Assembly (NCBI GenBank): GCA_020627785.1
Contig: JAHDGF010000018.1
Span: 17,257-81,256 of the forward strand
DNA from: Saprospiraceae bacterium
Lineage (GTDB): Bacteria > Bacteroidota > Bacteroidia > Chitinophagales > Saprospiraceae
Reading direction: 5' to 3'
Length of the DNA stretch: 64,000 bases
Part shown: one piece after another, positions 18,001 through 26,132 of the stretch
Numbering within the stretch: position 1 is the first letter of the stretch
How the letters are laid out: each line of letters starts with the position of its first letter
Translations under genes and position numbers: made by a program
The notes under the pieces: generated by a model
What the model saw: only the letters and a program-made list of their open reading frames with translations
What the model was told of the DNA's origin: nothing
The model's database searches: none

Positions 18001-18759
18001 TTATTTATTTTCGTTTACAAGGATGAGTTTCTTAATCAACACTCCACGCTCTGACTGTGTACTTACTACATAATTTCCTGAAGTTAAACCGGTCAAATCG
18101 AAGGTGATTTTATTTTCACCATTTTGAATGTTTGATTGAAATGATTGAATCTCTCGACCACTCAAATCCAATAATTGAACAAGAGCCTCGAAGGAGTCAT
18201 TTTCATTCTGGATGGTTAAAGCAGTTTCATTGGTGGCTGGATTGGGAAACAATTGAGCTTCCACATTCAACTCATTGATTTCAACTATGCTTACCGTAGC
18301 AGGTCCAGTGGTTTCAAATCTGATTTCAGAGATACAAGCGCAATCCGCTTGATAGGATTGAATCGTTGTAAGAAGAACGTACCTGGCAATTTCTCCTTCA
18401 AAATCTGGTCCTTCCTCTCCTTCGTAAAAAGCCGAAGAACTAGCTTGTGCTAATTCGTATTCTCCGAGCTCTTGCCAGTTTACACCGTCATTAGAAACAT
18501 CTACGGCATAGGTCTGAATTCCCATGTCTGTTTGATTATACGCATTGCAATTCCAGATGTTGGATTTGTTCAATTCATAGCTTTCGCCAAAATCATACAT
18601 AATCCAATGAGAGTTTTCTCTTTCGGCATTTGGATTTACAGTTTTTTCACAACTGATCCATTGGTCGACCGTCAAGGTACTATGCCGATCTTCAAAGCAT
18701 TGTGAGAATAAATAGCCACTGCTGAATAGCAGTATGCTGAGGAATATTAGTCTAGCCAT
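18001..18759 (-). CDS. Secreted discoidin-like protein with T9SS type A sorting domain
   Basis: The 252-residue protein has a signal peptide (1 to about 19), an F5/8 type C (discoidin)-like domain at about 25-150 (HWIMYDFGESYELNKSNIWN, YAVDVSNDGVNWQEL) and a C-terminal sorting domain (about 165-252) with LFPNPATNETALTI, LLDLSGREIQSF and LTSGNYVVST. It should be exported by Sec, then T9SS, and attached to the cell surface, where the discoidin fold would bind carbohydrate or lipid. It lies between the TonB receptor (41 bp upstream) and DUF1800 (7 bp downstream). Confidence 0.85.
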   Translation of the reverse strand: MARLIFLSILLFSSGYLFSQCFEDRHSTLTVDQWISCEKTVNPNAERENSHWIMYDFGESYELNKSNIWNCNAYNQTDMGIQTYAVDVSNDGVNWQELGEYELAQASSSAFYEGEEGPDFEGEIARYVLLTTIQSYQADCACISEIRFETTGPATVSIVEINELNVEAQLFPNPATNETALTIQNENDSFEALVQLLDLSGREIQSFQSNIQNGENKITFDLTGLTSGNYVVSTQSERGVLIKKLILVNENK

Positions 18760-18799
18760 GATAGAAATTTTCGATTCTTTTTAAAGTTATACTACTACA

Positions 18800-21064
18800 T
18801 TAAAAAATGTGCCGCAAATTCATGGAAATTTGAAAATTTGCGGGTAAACCACTATAAATGTAGCGAGGAAGCGATCCACCAAAGCTTCTAGGGTTCACTG
18901 AAACCATGGAAATATATTTTTCATTAAGAATATTATTTGCGGTTACAGATAGGGTTGCTTTCCATTTTTTAGAAGAAATTACTTCGTAACTCCCTCTACC
19001 ATTCATTAAAAGATAGCCAGGTACTTCAATGGTATTTGAATCATCTGCCCACATGTTAGACACCCAAAGTTGATCTATTGCGATGGACCATCTTTCAGTA
19101 TTTAGTCTAAAGTTTGAACTTAGTTTTTGCGTTGGATTACCTGGTAGAAGCTTGTCTGAGAAATCAGTCTCATTATTTATGAAGGAAACGAATCTATGTG
19201 GACTATATTGGTAATTCACATCAACGACAAAGGTTCCTTTTTTTAATGACTTTACCTGGAAAGATTTGGAAGCTTCTGCTTCAATTCCTGGATGTAAAGT
19301 TTTACCTGCGTTTACCCCAATGAATTGATCTTCTGTGACTCTTTCTGAGACCAATAAATTCTCAACCCACATGTTGTAAACTCCAAGTTTATACTTAAAT
19401 GCAGTCTCATCTCTATCTCCAATGATTTGTCTGATTCCGATTTCAGCATTCCATCCTGTTTCGGGTTTTATTTCTGGGTTTATTAAACCATCTGGTGTCA
19501 AGGTTTCTTCTAATGTAGGTGCAGAAAAACCATGGGATAGCGTAGCGTAATAATTTATTCTTGTTGGGTTTCTGTAGCTCAATGAAAGAAACGGACTAAG
19601 AATTGGATTGAAAACATAATTGCCACTTTGGTCAATGCCATCGGCTGTAAATAAATCATTGAAGTCATAACTGGTTAAGTTTAAATTGACTCCGCTGATT
19701 AGACTCATTCGGTTCCATTCTTTCTGGAATTCTGTAGATAGGTTGAGATATTTCCTGTTTTCTAAATTATCTGAAAGAATATCTCCTTGACTTAGCTCTG
19801 TAGTTTCATAGGTCGACCATTTTTCATTTTCAGTAAAGAACTCTAAACCAAATTTCAATTCGTAATAATTTTTTCCAATGTATTCTACGAAGGTCCGTGT
19901 GCCAAGTGTAAAGGCATTTTGTGTGAGTACATTAAAAGGTCTTCGTTCATAATTTTCAAAGTGGGTTAAAAACCCAGTGACACTTGAACTCCATCGATCT
20001 CCTAATTGTCGTTGATGGGTTATACCTACTTGAGTTCTATCATAATCTTCGAATCCTTCGACTCCTTTCCAATTTGCGGCAGCTCTAGAAGGGTCTTCTT
20101 CCCAGTCTGTGATATTTAACCCGCTGGGTATCTGAGCTTCCAGTTGTGTATGAGAAACATAAATAGTGAATACATCTTTGTTTGTTTCCGCTTGCGCAAA
20201 TCCAGATATTATACTTCGATTAAAATTATTATTATCCCTATAGCCATCTGAATTTAATAAATCATAATTCAAGGAAAACAGCAAAGGACCCTCCGCATAA
20301 TTGTAAAGGGTGGAAGAGTGAAGGGTGTTATATGATCCTACATCAAGTTGAGTTGATACACTATTCTCATATCTATCAGAACGATTGGTTCTGTAATGAA
20401 TGGCACCGCCAAGTCCTGCACCGAAAGAAGGAAGGGTGGGACCTTTATAAATTTGTACTTGATCGATCATTGCTAGATTGATGTCTTCAAGATTTGATTC
20501 TCCGATTCCATTGGTCAATGGAATCTGGTTGAGATAAGCTTTTATTTTTGTTGTTGAAAATGGAGATCTACTACCAATGCCACGGATGGTCATTCGATTG
20601 GTGTTCAATGCACCGGCATGCATGAATAGGCCAGGCACTTTATTATACTGGGCTTGGGGTGCTTGAACACTTTGCGTTCTTAATTGAAGTTTAGGAATGT
20701 TATCATAACTATATGGAGCTGTAGTTTCTGTAATTGTAACAGTAGTAAATGGTCCACAAAATTCAAGGTTGTCATGATCTACTAGAGTAATCTTGAAGTA
20801 ATCCCTGTTTTCTATGGCTACAATGGTATCTAAATAACCTACATATGAAAACTGTAGTGAATCCGCACCTTGAATGTCAAGCCTAAATTCTCCATCTATA
20901 TCGGTGATGGTTCCGTTTGCAGTATTCGAATTAATGGGTATTGCGATCACATTCGCTCCAACAAGGTTCTGATTTCTTTCATTTAAAACCTTGCCGTTGA
21001 CAATTTGTGCCTGCATTTGCGAAAGCATAAAAAGAGAGATTAAAAACAGAGCATACTTCTTCAT
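18800..21064 (-). CDS. TonB-dependent outer membrane receptor
   Basis: The 754-residue protein has a signal peptide (1-19), a carboxypeptidase-regulatory-like beta-sandwich (about 20-95, VNGKVLNERNQNLVGANV), a plug domain (about 125-230, including MTIRGIGSRSPFSTTKIKAYLNQIPL) and a beta-barrel to an aromatic C-terminus (LRHIF). The receptor imports a large or scarce ligand using TonB energy. The plug resembles FecA/siderophore-type receptors, and no SusD partner follows, so a metal complex is more likely than a glycan; this is inference. It appears to head the operon with the discoidin, DUF1800 and DUF1501 genes. Confidence 0.88.
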   Translation of the reverse strand: MKKYALFLISLFMLSQMQAQIVNGKVLNERNQNLVGANVIAIPINSNTANGTITDIDGEFRLDIQGADSLQFSYVGYLDTIVAIENRDYFKITLVDHDNLEFCGPFTTVTITETTAPYSYDNIPKLQLRTQSVQAPQAQYNKVPGLFMHAGALNTNRMTIRGIGSRSPFSTTKIKAYLNQIPLTNGIGESNLEDINLAMIDQVQIYKGPTLPSFGAGLGGAIHYRTNRSDRYENSVSTQLDVGSYNTLHSSTLYNYAEGPLLFSLNYDLLNSDGYRDNNNFNRSIISGFAQAETNKDVFTIYVSHTQLEAQIPSGLNITDWEEDPSRAAANWKGVEGFEDYDRTQVGITHQRQLGDRWSSSVTGFLTHFENYERRPFNVLTQNAFTLGTRTFVEYIGKNYYELKFGLEFFTENEKWSTYETTELSQGDILSDNLENRKYLNLSTEFQKEWNRMSLISGVNLNLTSYDFNDLFTADGIDQSGNYVFNPILSPFLSLSYRNPTRINYYATLSHGFSAPTLEETLTPDGLINPEIKPETGWNAEIGIRQIIGDRDETAFKYKLGVYNMWVENLLVSERVTEDQFIGVNAGKTLHPGIEAEASKSFQVKSLKKGTFVVDVNYQYSPHRFVSFINNETDFSDKLLPGNPTQKLSSNFRLNTERWSIAIDQLWVSNMWADDSNTIEVPGYLLMNGRGSYEVISSKKWKATLSVTANNILNEKYISMVSVNPRSFGGSLPRYIYSGLPANFQISMNLRHIF

Positions 21065-21386
21065 GTCTGCAAGATATTGAAATGAATTTCAGTTTCGTGA
21101 GCCAATGGTCGAATACTTTTATGCATGTCGTCGAGTGATTTAAATTAGAAAATGACGACGATAATATGTCGCCTATCTAGCATAAGTTATGGCTAGGGTA
21201 GAGGATGTGTAAAGGAATTGCTGTTCTTTTGACGGATAATTGCCAAAGCGAATTTAAAATGTGACCCACATTACCAAGTGCCGTATCTTTATGAGATATT
21301 TCTCACCTGTCACAACTACACCATCGAATATCTTTCGATTCCCTTGTTGTAAATTTTATTGTAAACCTTTTATTTAAACCATCGCT
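21065..21386. other. Divergent intergenic region, no gene seen
   Basis: This 322-bp stretch separates the TonB receptor start from the small secreted protein gene and must hold both promoters. The only structure I see is an imperfect inverted repeat, CTAGCATAAGTTATGGCTAG, near 21177-21196, and a smaller TCGAATATCTTTCGA at about 21325. Either could be an operator, with no further support. Confidence 0.4.
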
Positions 21387-21779
21387 ATGAAAGCTGTTTT
21401 ATTAAGAAACAGGATTCCGCTTATTGTGTCATGCATGATATTGGGTCTTGTGATAACAAATGAGGTGAAAGCCTCCGCTATAAACCCTATAGATGAGAGC
21501 GGTGAGACAATTACAATCATTCTCGAAGAGAGTTCAAAGGCCATGTTTAGGGCTTTTGAAGTGAATGATGTTACGAATGAGGTGGACATTGTGACAACCA
21601 AGCAAATCTATTCTATTCAAGTTACTGATGTCGCAGGACAAGTAATCTTTTTTCTCCCTGTGGTAGAATCAGACGAGCTAAACATTGGAACATCGATGTT
21701 TGAATCCGGGACTTATTTTATAAACCTTGGATTTGAAGATGAACCAGTACCCTTGACTGCTAAACTAGAGAAACGGTAG
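21387..21779 (+). CDS. Small secreted protein resembling a free-standing sorting domain
   Basis: The 130-residue protein has a hydrophobic leader (about 10-30) and a single compact beta domain. Its C-terminal half (IQVTDVAGQVIFFLPV, then LNIGTSMFESGTYFINL) follows the strand pattern of T9SS type A sorting domains, but no cargo domain precedes it. A paralog lies 117 bp downstream on the same strand. It is probably periplasmic or surface exposed; the function is unknown. A terminator follows at 21810-21838, so the two paralogs seem to be separately transcribed. Confidence 0.7.
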   Translation: MKAVLLRNRIPLIVSCMILGLVITNEVKASAINPIDESGETITIILEESSKAMFRAFEVNDVTNEVDIVTTKQIYSIQVTDVAGQVIFFLPVVESDELNIGTSMFESGTYFINLGFEDEPVPLTAKLEKR

Positions 21780-21809
21780 TTTTTATTTTCTGGTGAAAAA
21801 TATAAAAAG

Positions 21810-21838
21810 AGGTGATCATCTTATGGTCACCTTTTTTT
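21810..21838 (+). terminator. Rho-independent terminator
   Basis: AGGTGATCAT and ATGGTCACCT form a 10-bp stem with one wobble around a CTT loop, followed by a seven-T tract. It ends the transcript of the first small secreted protein gene. Confidence 0.8.
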
Positions 21839-21896
21839 GGCACTGTTTGTGATATTATAGAAAGTGATAATATGTTTTTCATAAAACCGGAATGCG

Positions 21897-22280
21897 ATGA
21901 ACCCATCACAATTAAAGTTTAGAAGCATCCTACCGCTTTTATTTTTGTCACTTTTTCTTGGAGGATCAACCTATCCCTACGTTCCAGCGAACGAAGGAGG
22001 AATTGAATTCAAGTTTGTAACTGAAGACTCTAGAATGAAGTCTTTGGTGAGATCAATGAAATTTGTTAATGAGAGCAAACAAATTGATATTGAAACAGTG
22101 AAAACAATCGTAAGCGTAGAATTTTTAGATGTTAATTCTGAGGTGATTTTTACAGTACCTGTTGGTACGGCATCATTGAACATTGGCGTTGAGTCATATC
22201 CTAAAGGGGTATACTACTTAAAGCTTTTGCTCGAAGATGAAAACGATTTCATCTCAACCAGAATTATTAAGGACTTCTAA
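21897..22280 (+). CDS. Small secreted protein, paralog of the upstream gene
   Basis: The 127-residue protein has a leader (about 10-28, ILPLLFLSLFLGGSTYP) and a C-terminal beta domain: VSVEFLDVNSEVIFTVPV, then LNIGVESYPKGVYYLKL. It matches the gene at 21387 in layout, including the MKFVNESKQIDIETVKTI versus AFEVNDVTNEVDIVTTKQI segments. Like its neighbour it looks like a stand-alone sorting-domain fold. It is likely exported; no enzymatic motif is visible. A terminator follows at 22448. Confidence 0.68.
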   Translation: MNPSQLKFRSILPLLFLSLFLGGSTYPYVPANEGGIEFKFVTEDSRMKSLVRSMKFVNESKQIDIETVKTIVSVEFLDVNSEVIFTVPVGTASLNIGVESYPKGVYYLKLLLEDENDFISTRIIKDF

Positions 22281-22447
22281 AGTCTTAAGAACCCAAGATT
22301 AAAAATTAGAGATCAGTAAAGACCAAGATGCAGTTAAGCTAACCCCGTAACTTGAAAATGAGGATCTTTAATTTTTAATCACTTCCACTTTATGAATAGA
22401 TATTTTAACTTCAAGAATATAGTACAATAATCATAGGACGTACAATT

Positions 22448-22475
22448 TCCTGGCAAACGTGTCAGGATTTTTTTT
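22448..22475 (+). terminator. Rho-independent terminator
   Basis: TCCTGGCA and TGTCAGGA form an 8-bp stem with one wobble and an AACG loop, followed by eight T residues. It is placed between the plus-strand small secreted gene and the convergent lipoprotein at 22503. Confidence 0.75.
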
Positions 22476-22502
22476 GCCTCAAATCTTCCTTAAAATACTG
22501 TT

Positions 22503-23099
22503 CTATCTCACCATCAATTTCTTAAATGCTAACCCAAACTGAAACGCACTCCTCTGGTAGCTAGGTGAATTAGGAGTCGTCAGAAAGATAGATCCTCCGA
22601 CAACCATCTTCCAACCATTATCCATCTTCATCTCTACACCACTGCTAAGCCCCGGAGCCTGTAACAATTCTTGGATAGAATAAATGAATCTAGGTTCTAA
22701 AAGTAAGGTGCGCTTTTCATCTAAATCTATGGACATTGGAAGATATATATGTTGTTTCCAATAAGAACCAATCAAAGGATCAAACTGAAGTTCTAAGGCG
22801 GGATTTATGCTCAAGGCAAATGTTGAATTTTGATTTCCAACCAATTGAAATTTTCCATTGATTATGGCCGATAAGGAATTAGAAATACTTAATCCAAGAT
22901 CTACTTTTTCAAGTAAGCCATATTCAAGGCCTGCCTGTGCTATTGGAAATATATCAGCTTCAGAACTGACATAACAAGTTGCCTGTGCAGAAAGCTCAAT
23001 GTTGTTTTTACCTACAGTTTTCCCAGACTCAAATCGTGTCAATTGACCGCAAGAACTTAGCAATACAAGGAACAAAAATATCTGGACTTTCTTTATCAT
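22503..23099 (-). CDS. Lipoprotein of unknown function (paralog A)
   Basis: The 198-residue protein has a lipoprotein signal peptide ending LLSSC (Cys17), followed by GQLTRFESGKTVGKNNIELS, which is nearly identical in its paralog at 23254. The rest alternates short hydrophobic and polar stretches (YGLLEKVDLGLSISNSLSAI, LPMSIDLDEKRTLLLEPRF) and resembles a small outer-membrane beta-barrel. The two genes share direction but are 154 bp apart. Both lie in an AT-rich region rich in unassigned exported proteins. Confidence 0.68.
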   Translation of the reverse strand: MIKKVQIFLFLVLLSSCGQLTRFESGKTVGKNNIELSAQATCYVSSEADIFPIAQAGLEYGLLEKVDLGLSISNSLSAIINGKFQLVGNQNSTFALSINPALELQFDPLIGSYWKQHIYLPMSIDLDEKRTLLLEPRFIYSIQELLQAPGLSSGVEMKMDNGWKMVVGGSIFLTTPNSPSYQRSAFQFGLAFKKLMVR

Positions 23100-23253
23100 G
23101 AGCTGAATTGGATTTCCTTATATAGTATAATGCATGACAACATTTGGTGTGACTATTTTTAAGACCAAAGATTCTAATTTTTCAATAACTGAGTCACATC
23201 TTTACCACAATCCTGTGCACCTTTTCAATCCTGCCATGCGGCCCCAGCCATTT

Positions 23254-23856
23254 TTACCTTTCAATCAATTTTTTAAAAGAAACCCCAAACTGAAATAAAG
23301 AGGTATCTTCTACATTCTCCACTATGGGATAAAAAGAAGAGGCCCCTAAACCTAGGCTCCATCCATTTTTTAGTCCTACCTGCAATCCTCCAGTGAATCC
23401 TGGAAAGTGGGTTCCATCAATGGGTTGATAAATGTATTTTGGTTCGAGCAGTAGGCTGAACTTATTACTTAGATCATAAGACATGGGCAATGAAAAATGA
23501 GGTCGTACAAAAGCAACTTCTTCCTGGCCAGCAAATTGAATTTCAGCGCCAGGATTTAAGCTCAAAGCAAATTTAGAATCCTGATCCCCAACAATCTGAT
23601 ACTTGGCGTTAATTAGTGTATTAAACGCACTAGAAATACTTATTCCTGCATCTAATTTTTCATTGATTCCATATTCATAGGCAAAATGCGCATATGGTAG
23701 CCTCAAGCTCTCTTGCTCCTGAAAGGAGAAGTAACTAACAAAGGTAGATACCCTCATGTTTTTTTTGCCAATGGTTTTCCCAGACTCTAGGCGAGTGAAT
23801 TGAGCGCAAGAGGAAAGGAGCAGACCCAACAATAGAAACCAACAAATATTTTTCAT
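23254..23856 (-). CDS. Lipoprotein of unknown function (paralog B)
   Basis: The 200-residue tandem paralog of the gene at 22503. It has a lipobox LLSSC (Cys17), then AQFTRLESGKTIGKKNMRVS, and the shared segments YGINEKLDAGISISSAFNTLI, FALSLNPGAEIQF and LPMSYDLSNKFSLLLEPKYIY. A predicted beta-rich body ends FGVSFKKLIER, versus FGLAFKKLMVR in paralog A. The pair arose by duplication. Function is unknown; an outer-membrane location is inferred from the strand pattern. Confidence 0.68.
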   Translation of the reverse strand: MKNICWFLLLGLLLSSCAQFTRLESGKTIGKKNMRVSTFVSYFSFQEQESLRLPYAHFAYEYGINEKLDAGISISSAFNTLINAKYQIVGDQDSKFALSLNPGAEIQFAGQEEVAFVRPHFSLPMSYDLSNKFSLLLEPKYIYQPIDGTHFPGFTGGLQVGLKNGWSLGLGASSFYPIVENVEDTSLFQFGVSFKKLIER

Positions 23857-24040
23857 AGAAGTATGATTTGATTCAAAGTTATACTTCTTGTTTAAGTTTG
23901 GGGAAGGAAGTTCTGTTATTAAGGAATATTTATAATCATAAATACACCTTTAATTTAACCAGTACGGATTTCCCCCTAAACCTCATAGAGACAAAGAGGT
24001 TTTGCTTTGCAGCTATTCTTAAGGTAATTATTGAACTTAC

Positions 24041-25402
24041 CTATCTTTTCTGTATAATTTCTTGATTTAATTTAAATAAGGAGTTATAGATGTCTCTTTT
24101 CAATGGTCCAAGTCTAACTTCGAAAGATTTGGTTCTACTTGAAACATATTTATTTTGTTTTCTAATGTTATTTGGAAATAAAATTTTGGCTTCTTCTAGG
24201 AAGTATTTCTTTTTACGGTTGAGAAATTCATTGTATTTTAAATACGTAGAGATATAAATAATACTCATACGATATTGTTCAGAAAACTCTTTGGGTATTC
24301 TCTTTGGAACAGGGATTGCGTTTTTATTCTTTATTTTATCATTTAATTCTAAAACTAATTCACAAATTTTTGATAAGTCATTATTTACCACCTGTTTTAT
24401 TTCATCTAAAAAAATTGAATCTAAGTAAACCGATAATTCAACTGGTAATTCTTCAATCATTTCCTCGAAAAGTTCTTCACATTCATCTTCATTAAACTTA
24501 AGATTCTCTTCACAACATGGATTCTCATCACTTGGATAGATTGTCTTAAACTCTTTAGGAAAAATATTTGAAATTTTTTTTGGTTTTATACAATTACAGC
24601 TGAATATATAATCGTCATTAATATTTCTACCATTTTTATGATCGTTTATCCATGTCCTCTGAATTCTAGTAATCATTGTTCCGTTTATCGAGTAATTGTC
24701 CCACATGATGTTTGCACATCCACTCATATTTTTTAAAGTTACCTGAGGTAATAACTCTTGATCATTTTCAATATGAGAGGTTCCATTCCAAATGAAATGA
24801 AAAATTTCGTGCATTAGAATAATTATATTTTGAAAATCTATTTTTCCAATCTTTATATAGGAATAATCAAAAATTGGATCAAAACTATTGAATTCTGATT
24901 GTTCAAACACACTTAGGTATATGACTTTTGAGTCTGAATTATTATCATATTCATTTTGAAAATAATCTACCTGATCTACATTTTTAATTGAAAAATTATG
25001 TTTGATTGTATCAAGCTCAAAACATAAATCAATTCTTAAAAATTTTGCATAGGTATTTAGATCATGTATCAATTCATTTACTGAATTTGAAATTTTATCC
25101 GGGGGTAAGCTGTCAATGAAGTTTAAATTAATATTTAATTTATAACAACTAGGAATAACATGCGATGTTGAATAAGTGGATGACGATGAATTATTTAATG
25201 TACTTGATACTGTTGATTCCATTAAGGTATTAGCAGTATTTTTATCCTCACTTTTTTCTGCTTTTGAAACGAATTTATCACTTTCCTTTTTTTGAGTTTC
25301 TTTTATTGTGCCAATACTTTTTTCATTACCATTCTTGGATGAACATGAAAAGAGAAAAAAGTAAATCAATAACCATGCTACTTGGAAATACTTTTTATTC
25401 AT
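24041..25402 (-). CDS. Lipoprotein with HEXXH metalloprotease-like motif
   Basis: The 453-residue protein has a signal peptide and lipid Cys in FFLFSCSSKNG. A Ser/Thr-rich linker follows, then a central domain with IILMHEIFHFIWNG, whose HEIFH (198-202) matches the zinc-binding HEXXH motif. The context PQVTLKNMSGCANIMWDNYS downstream could provide a Met-turn-like element, as in metzincins; that is tentative. The C-terminal part is charged and helical. It follows the lipoprotein at 25405 with only a 2-bp gap, so they form one operon, divergent from the CHAT gene. I infer a surface zinc peptidase; no family could be named. Confidence 0.65.
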   Translation of the reverse strand: MNKKYFQVAWLLIYFFLFSCSSKNGNEKSIGTIKETQKKESDKFVSKAEKSEDKNTANTLMESTVSSTLNNSSSSTYSTSHVIPSCYKLNINLNFIDSLPPDKISNSVNELIHDLNTYAKFLRIDLCFELDTIKHNFSIKNVDQVDYFQNEYDNNSDSKVIYLSVFEQSEFNSFDPIFDYSYIKIGKIDFQNIIILMHEIFHFIWNGTSHIENDQELLPQVTLKNMSGCANIMWDNYSINGTMITRIQRTWINDHKNGRNINDDYIFSCNCIKPKKISNIFPKEFKTIYPSDENPCCEENLKFNEDECEELFEEMIEELPVELSVYLDSIFLDEIKQVVNNDLSKICELVLELNDKIKNKNAIPVPKRIPKEFSEQYRMSIIYISTYLKYNEFLNRKKKYFLEEAKILFPNNIRKQNKYVSSRTKSFEVRLGPLKRDIYNSLFKLNQEIIQKR

Positions 25403-25404
25403 AG

Positions 25405-26124
25405 TTAATTAGGATACCATTCAACACAATCGATAATATGAGCTCCATGAATATGACATGCATTTATGTCTATAATCCGATTGTCATCTTCTGGGTGCAT
25501 CATATAATTCATCTCTATAAAATCTTCAGTGCCTCCCGCAGAAGTGTATTGATAAATTAAATAATTTTGCATTTCGTAGACTAATTGAGAACCATATTTC
25601 CCTTGAATTTCAACTTCGTTATCATCAAATATTTCTAAATCATACATAACAACTTCATGGGTTTGAGTTTGGCTTTCTTTTCGTTCATTTAAGTTTTTTG
25701 GTATATGTCCAAACCTATGCTTTCCCGAATGGTTGTGATGGAAAAAAGCATGATATTTAATTTTAGATTCTGGAGGACTTGCTATAACTTCTGGTTTTGT
25801 AGATGTTATTTCATCCACCCAAGAAATATCATTACAAACTTTGATTGTGATGTAATATTTCTGGTATATTTTCAAGTCTATATCAATAGAGGCTTCTTTA
25901 AATTTTTGTTTGGTGTAGGCAATTAAACTCATATCGTCATCTTCATTTATTGAAAAAAAACCAATTTCACTTCGCGAATTTGTTTGGCTTATGAGAGTAG
26001 CTTCCACATACTTCCCATCTGTTAGGGATATTTTTTTGCATTCTAAGTGTTCTTTTTCACAAGGCGGGCAGCAACCATAAAATAAACAAGCAATAATTGT
26101 AACTTTAAGAATAGATCGCATCAT
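25405..26124 (-). CDS. Lipoprotein of unknown function, first gene of HEXXH operon
   Basis: The 239-residue protein has a short signal peptide ending FYGCCPPCEKEHLEC, with lipid Cys at about 18 and several nearby Cys. The body contains a His-rich stretch (YHAFFHHNHSGKHRFGH) and a C-terminal HIHGAHIIDCVEWYPN. The His clusters suggest metal binding, but no family is recognised. Its ATG lies only 8 bp from the TTG start of the divergent CHAT gene, so both promoters must overlap the opposite gene's 5' end. Confidence 0.6.
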   Translation of the reverse strand: MMRSILKVTIIACLFYGCCPPCEKEHLECKKISLTDGKYVEATLISQTNSRSEIGFFSINEDDDMSLIAYTKQKFKEASIDIDLKIYQKYYITIKVCNDISWVDEITSTKPEVIASPPESKIKYHAFFHHNHSGKHRFGHIPKNLNERKESQTQTHEVVMYDLEIFDDNEVEIQGKYGSQLVYEMQNYLIYQYTSAGGTEDFIEMNYMMHPEDDNRIIDINACHIHGAHIIDCVEWYPN

Positions 26125-26132
26125 TGTAGATT

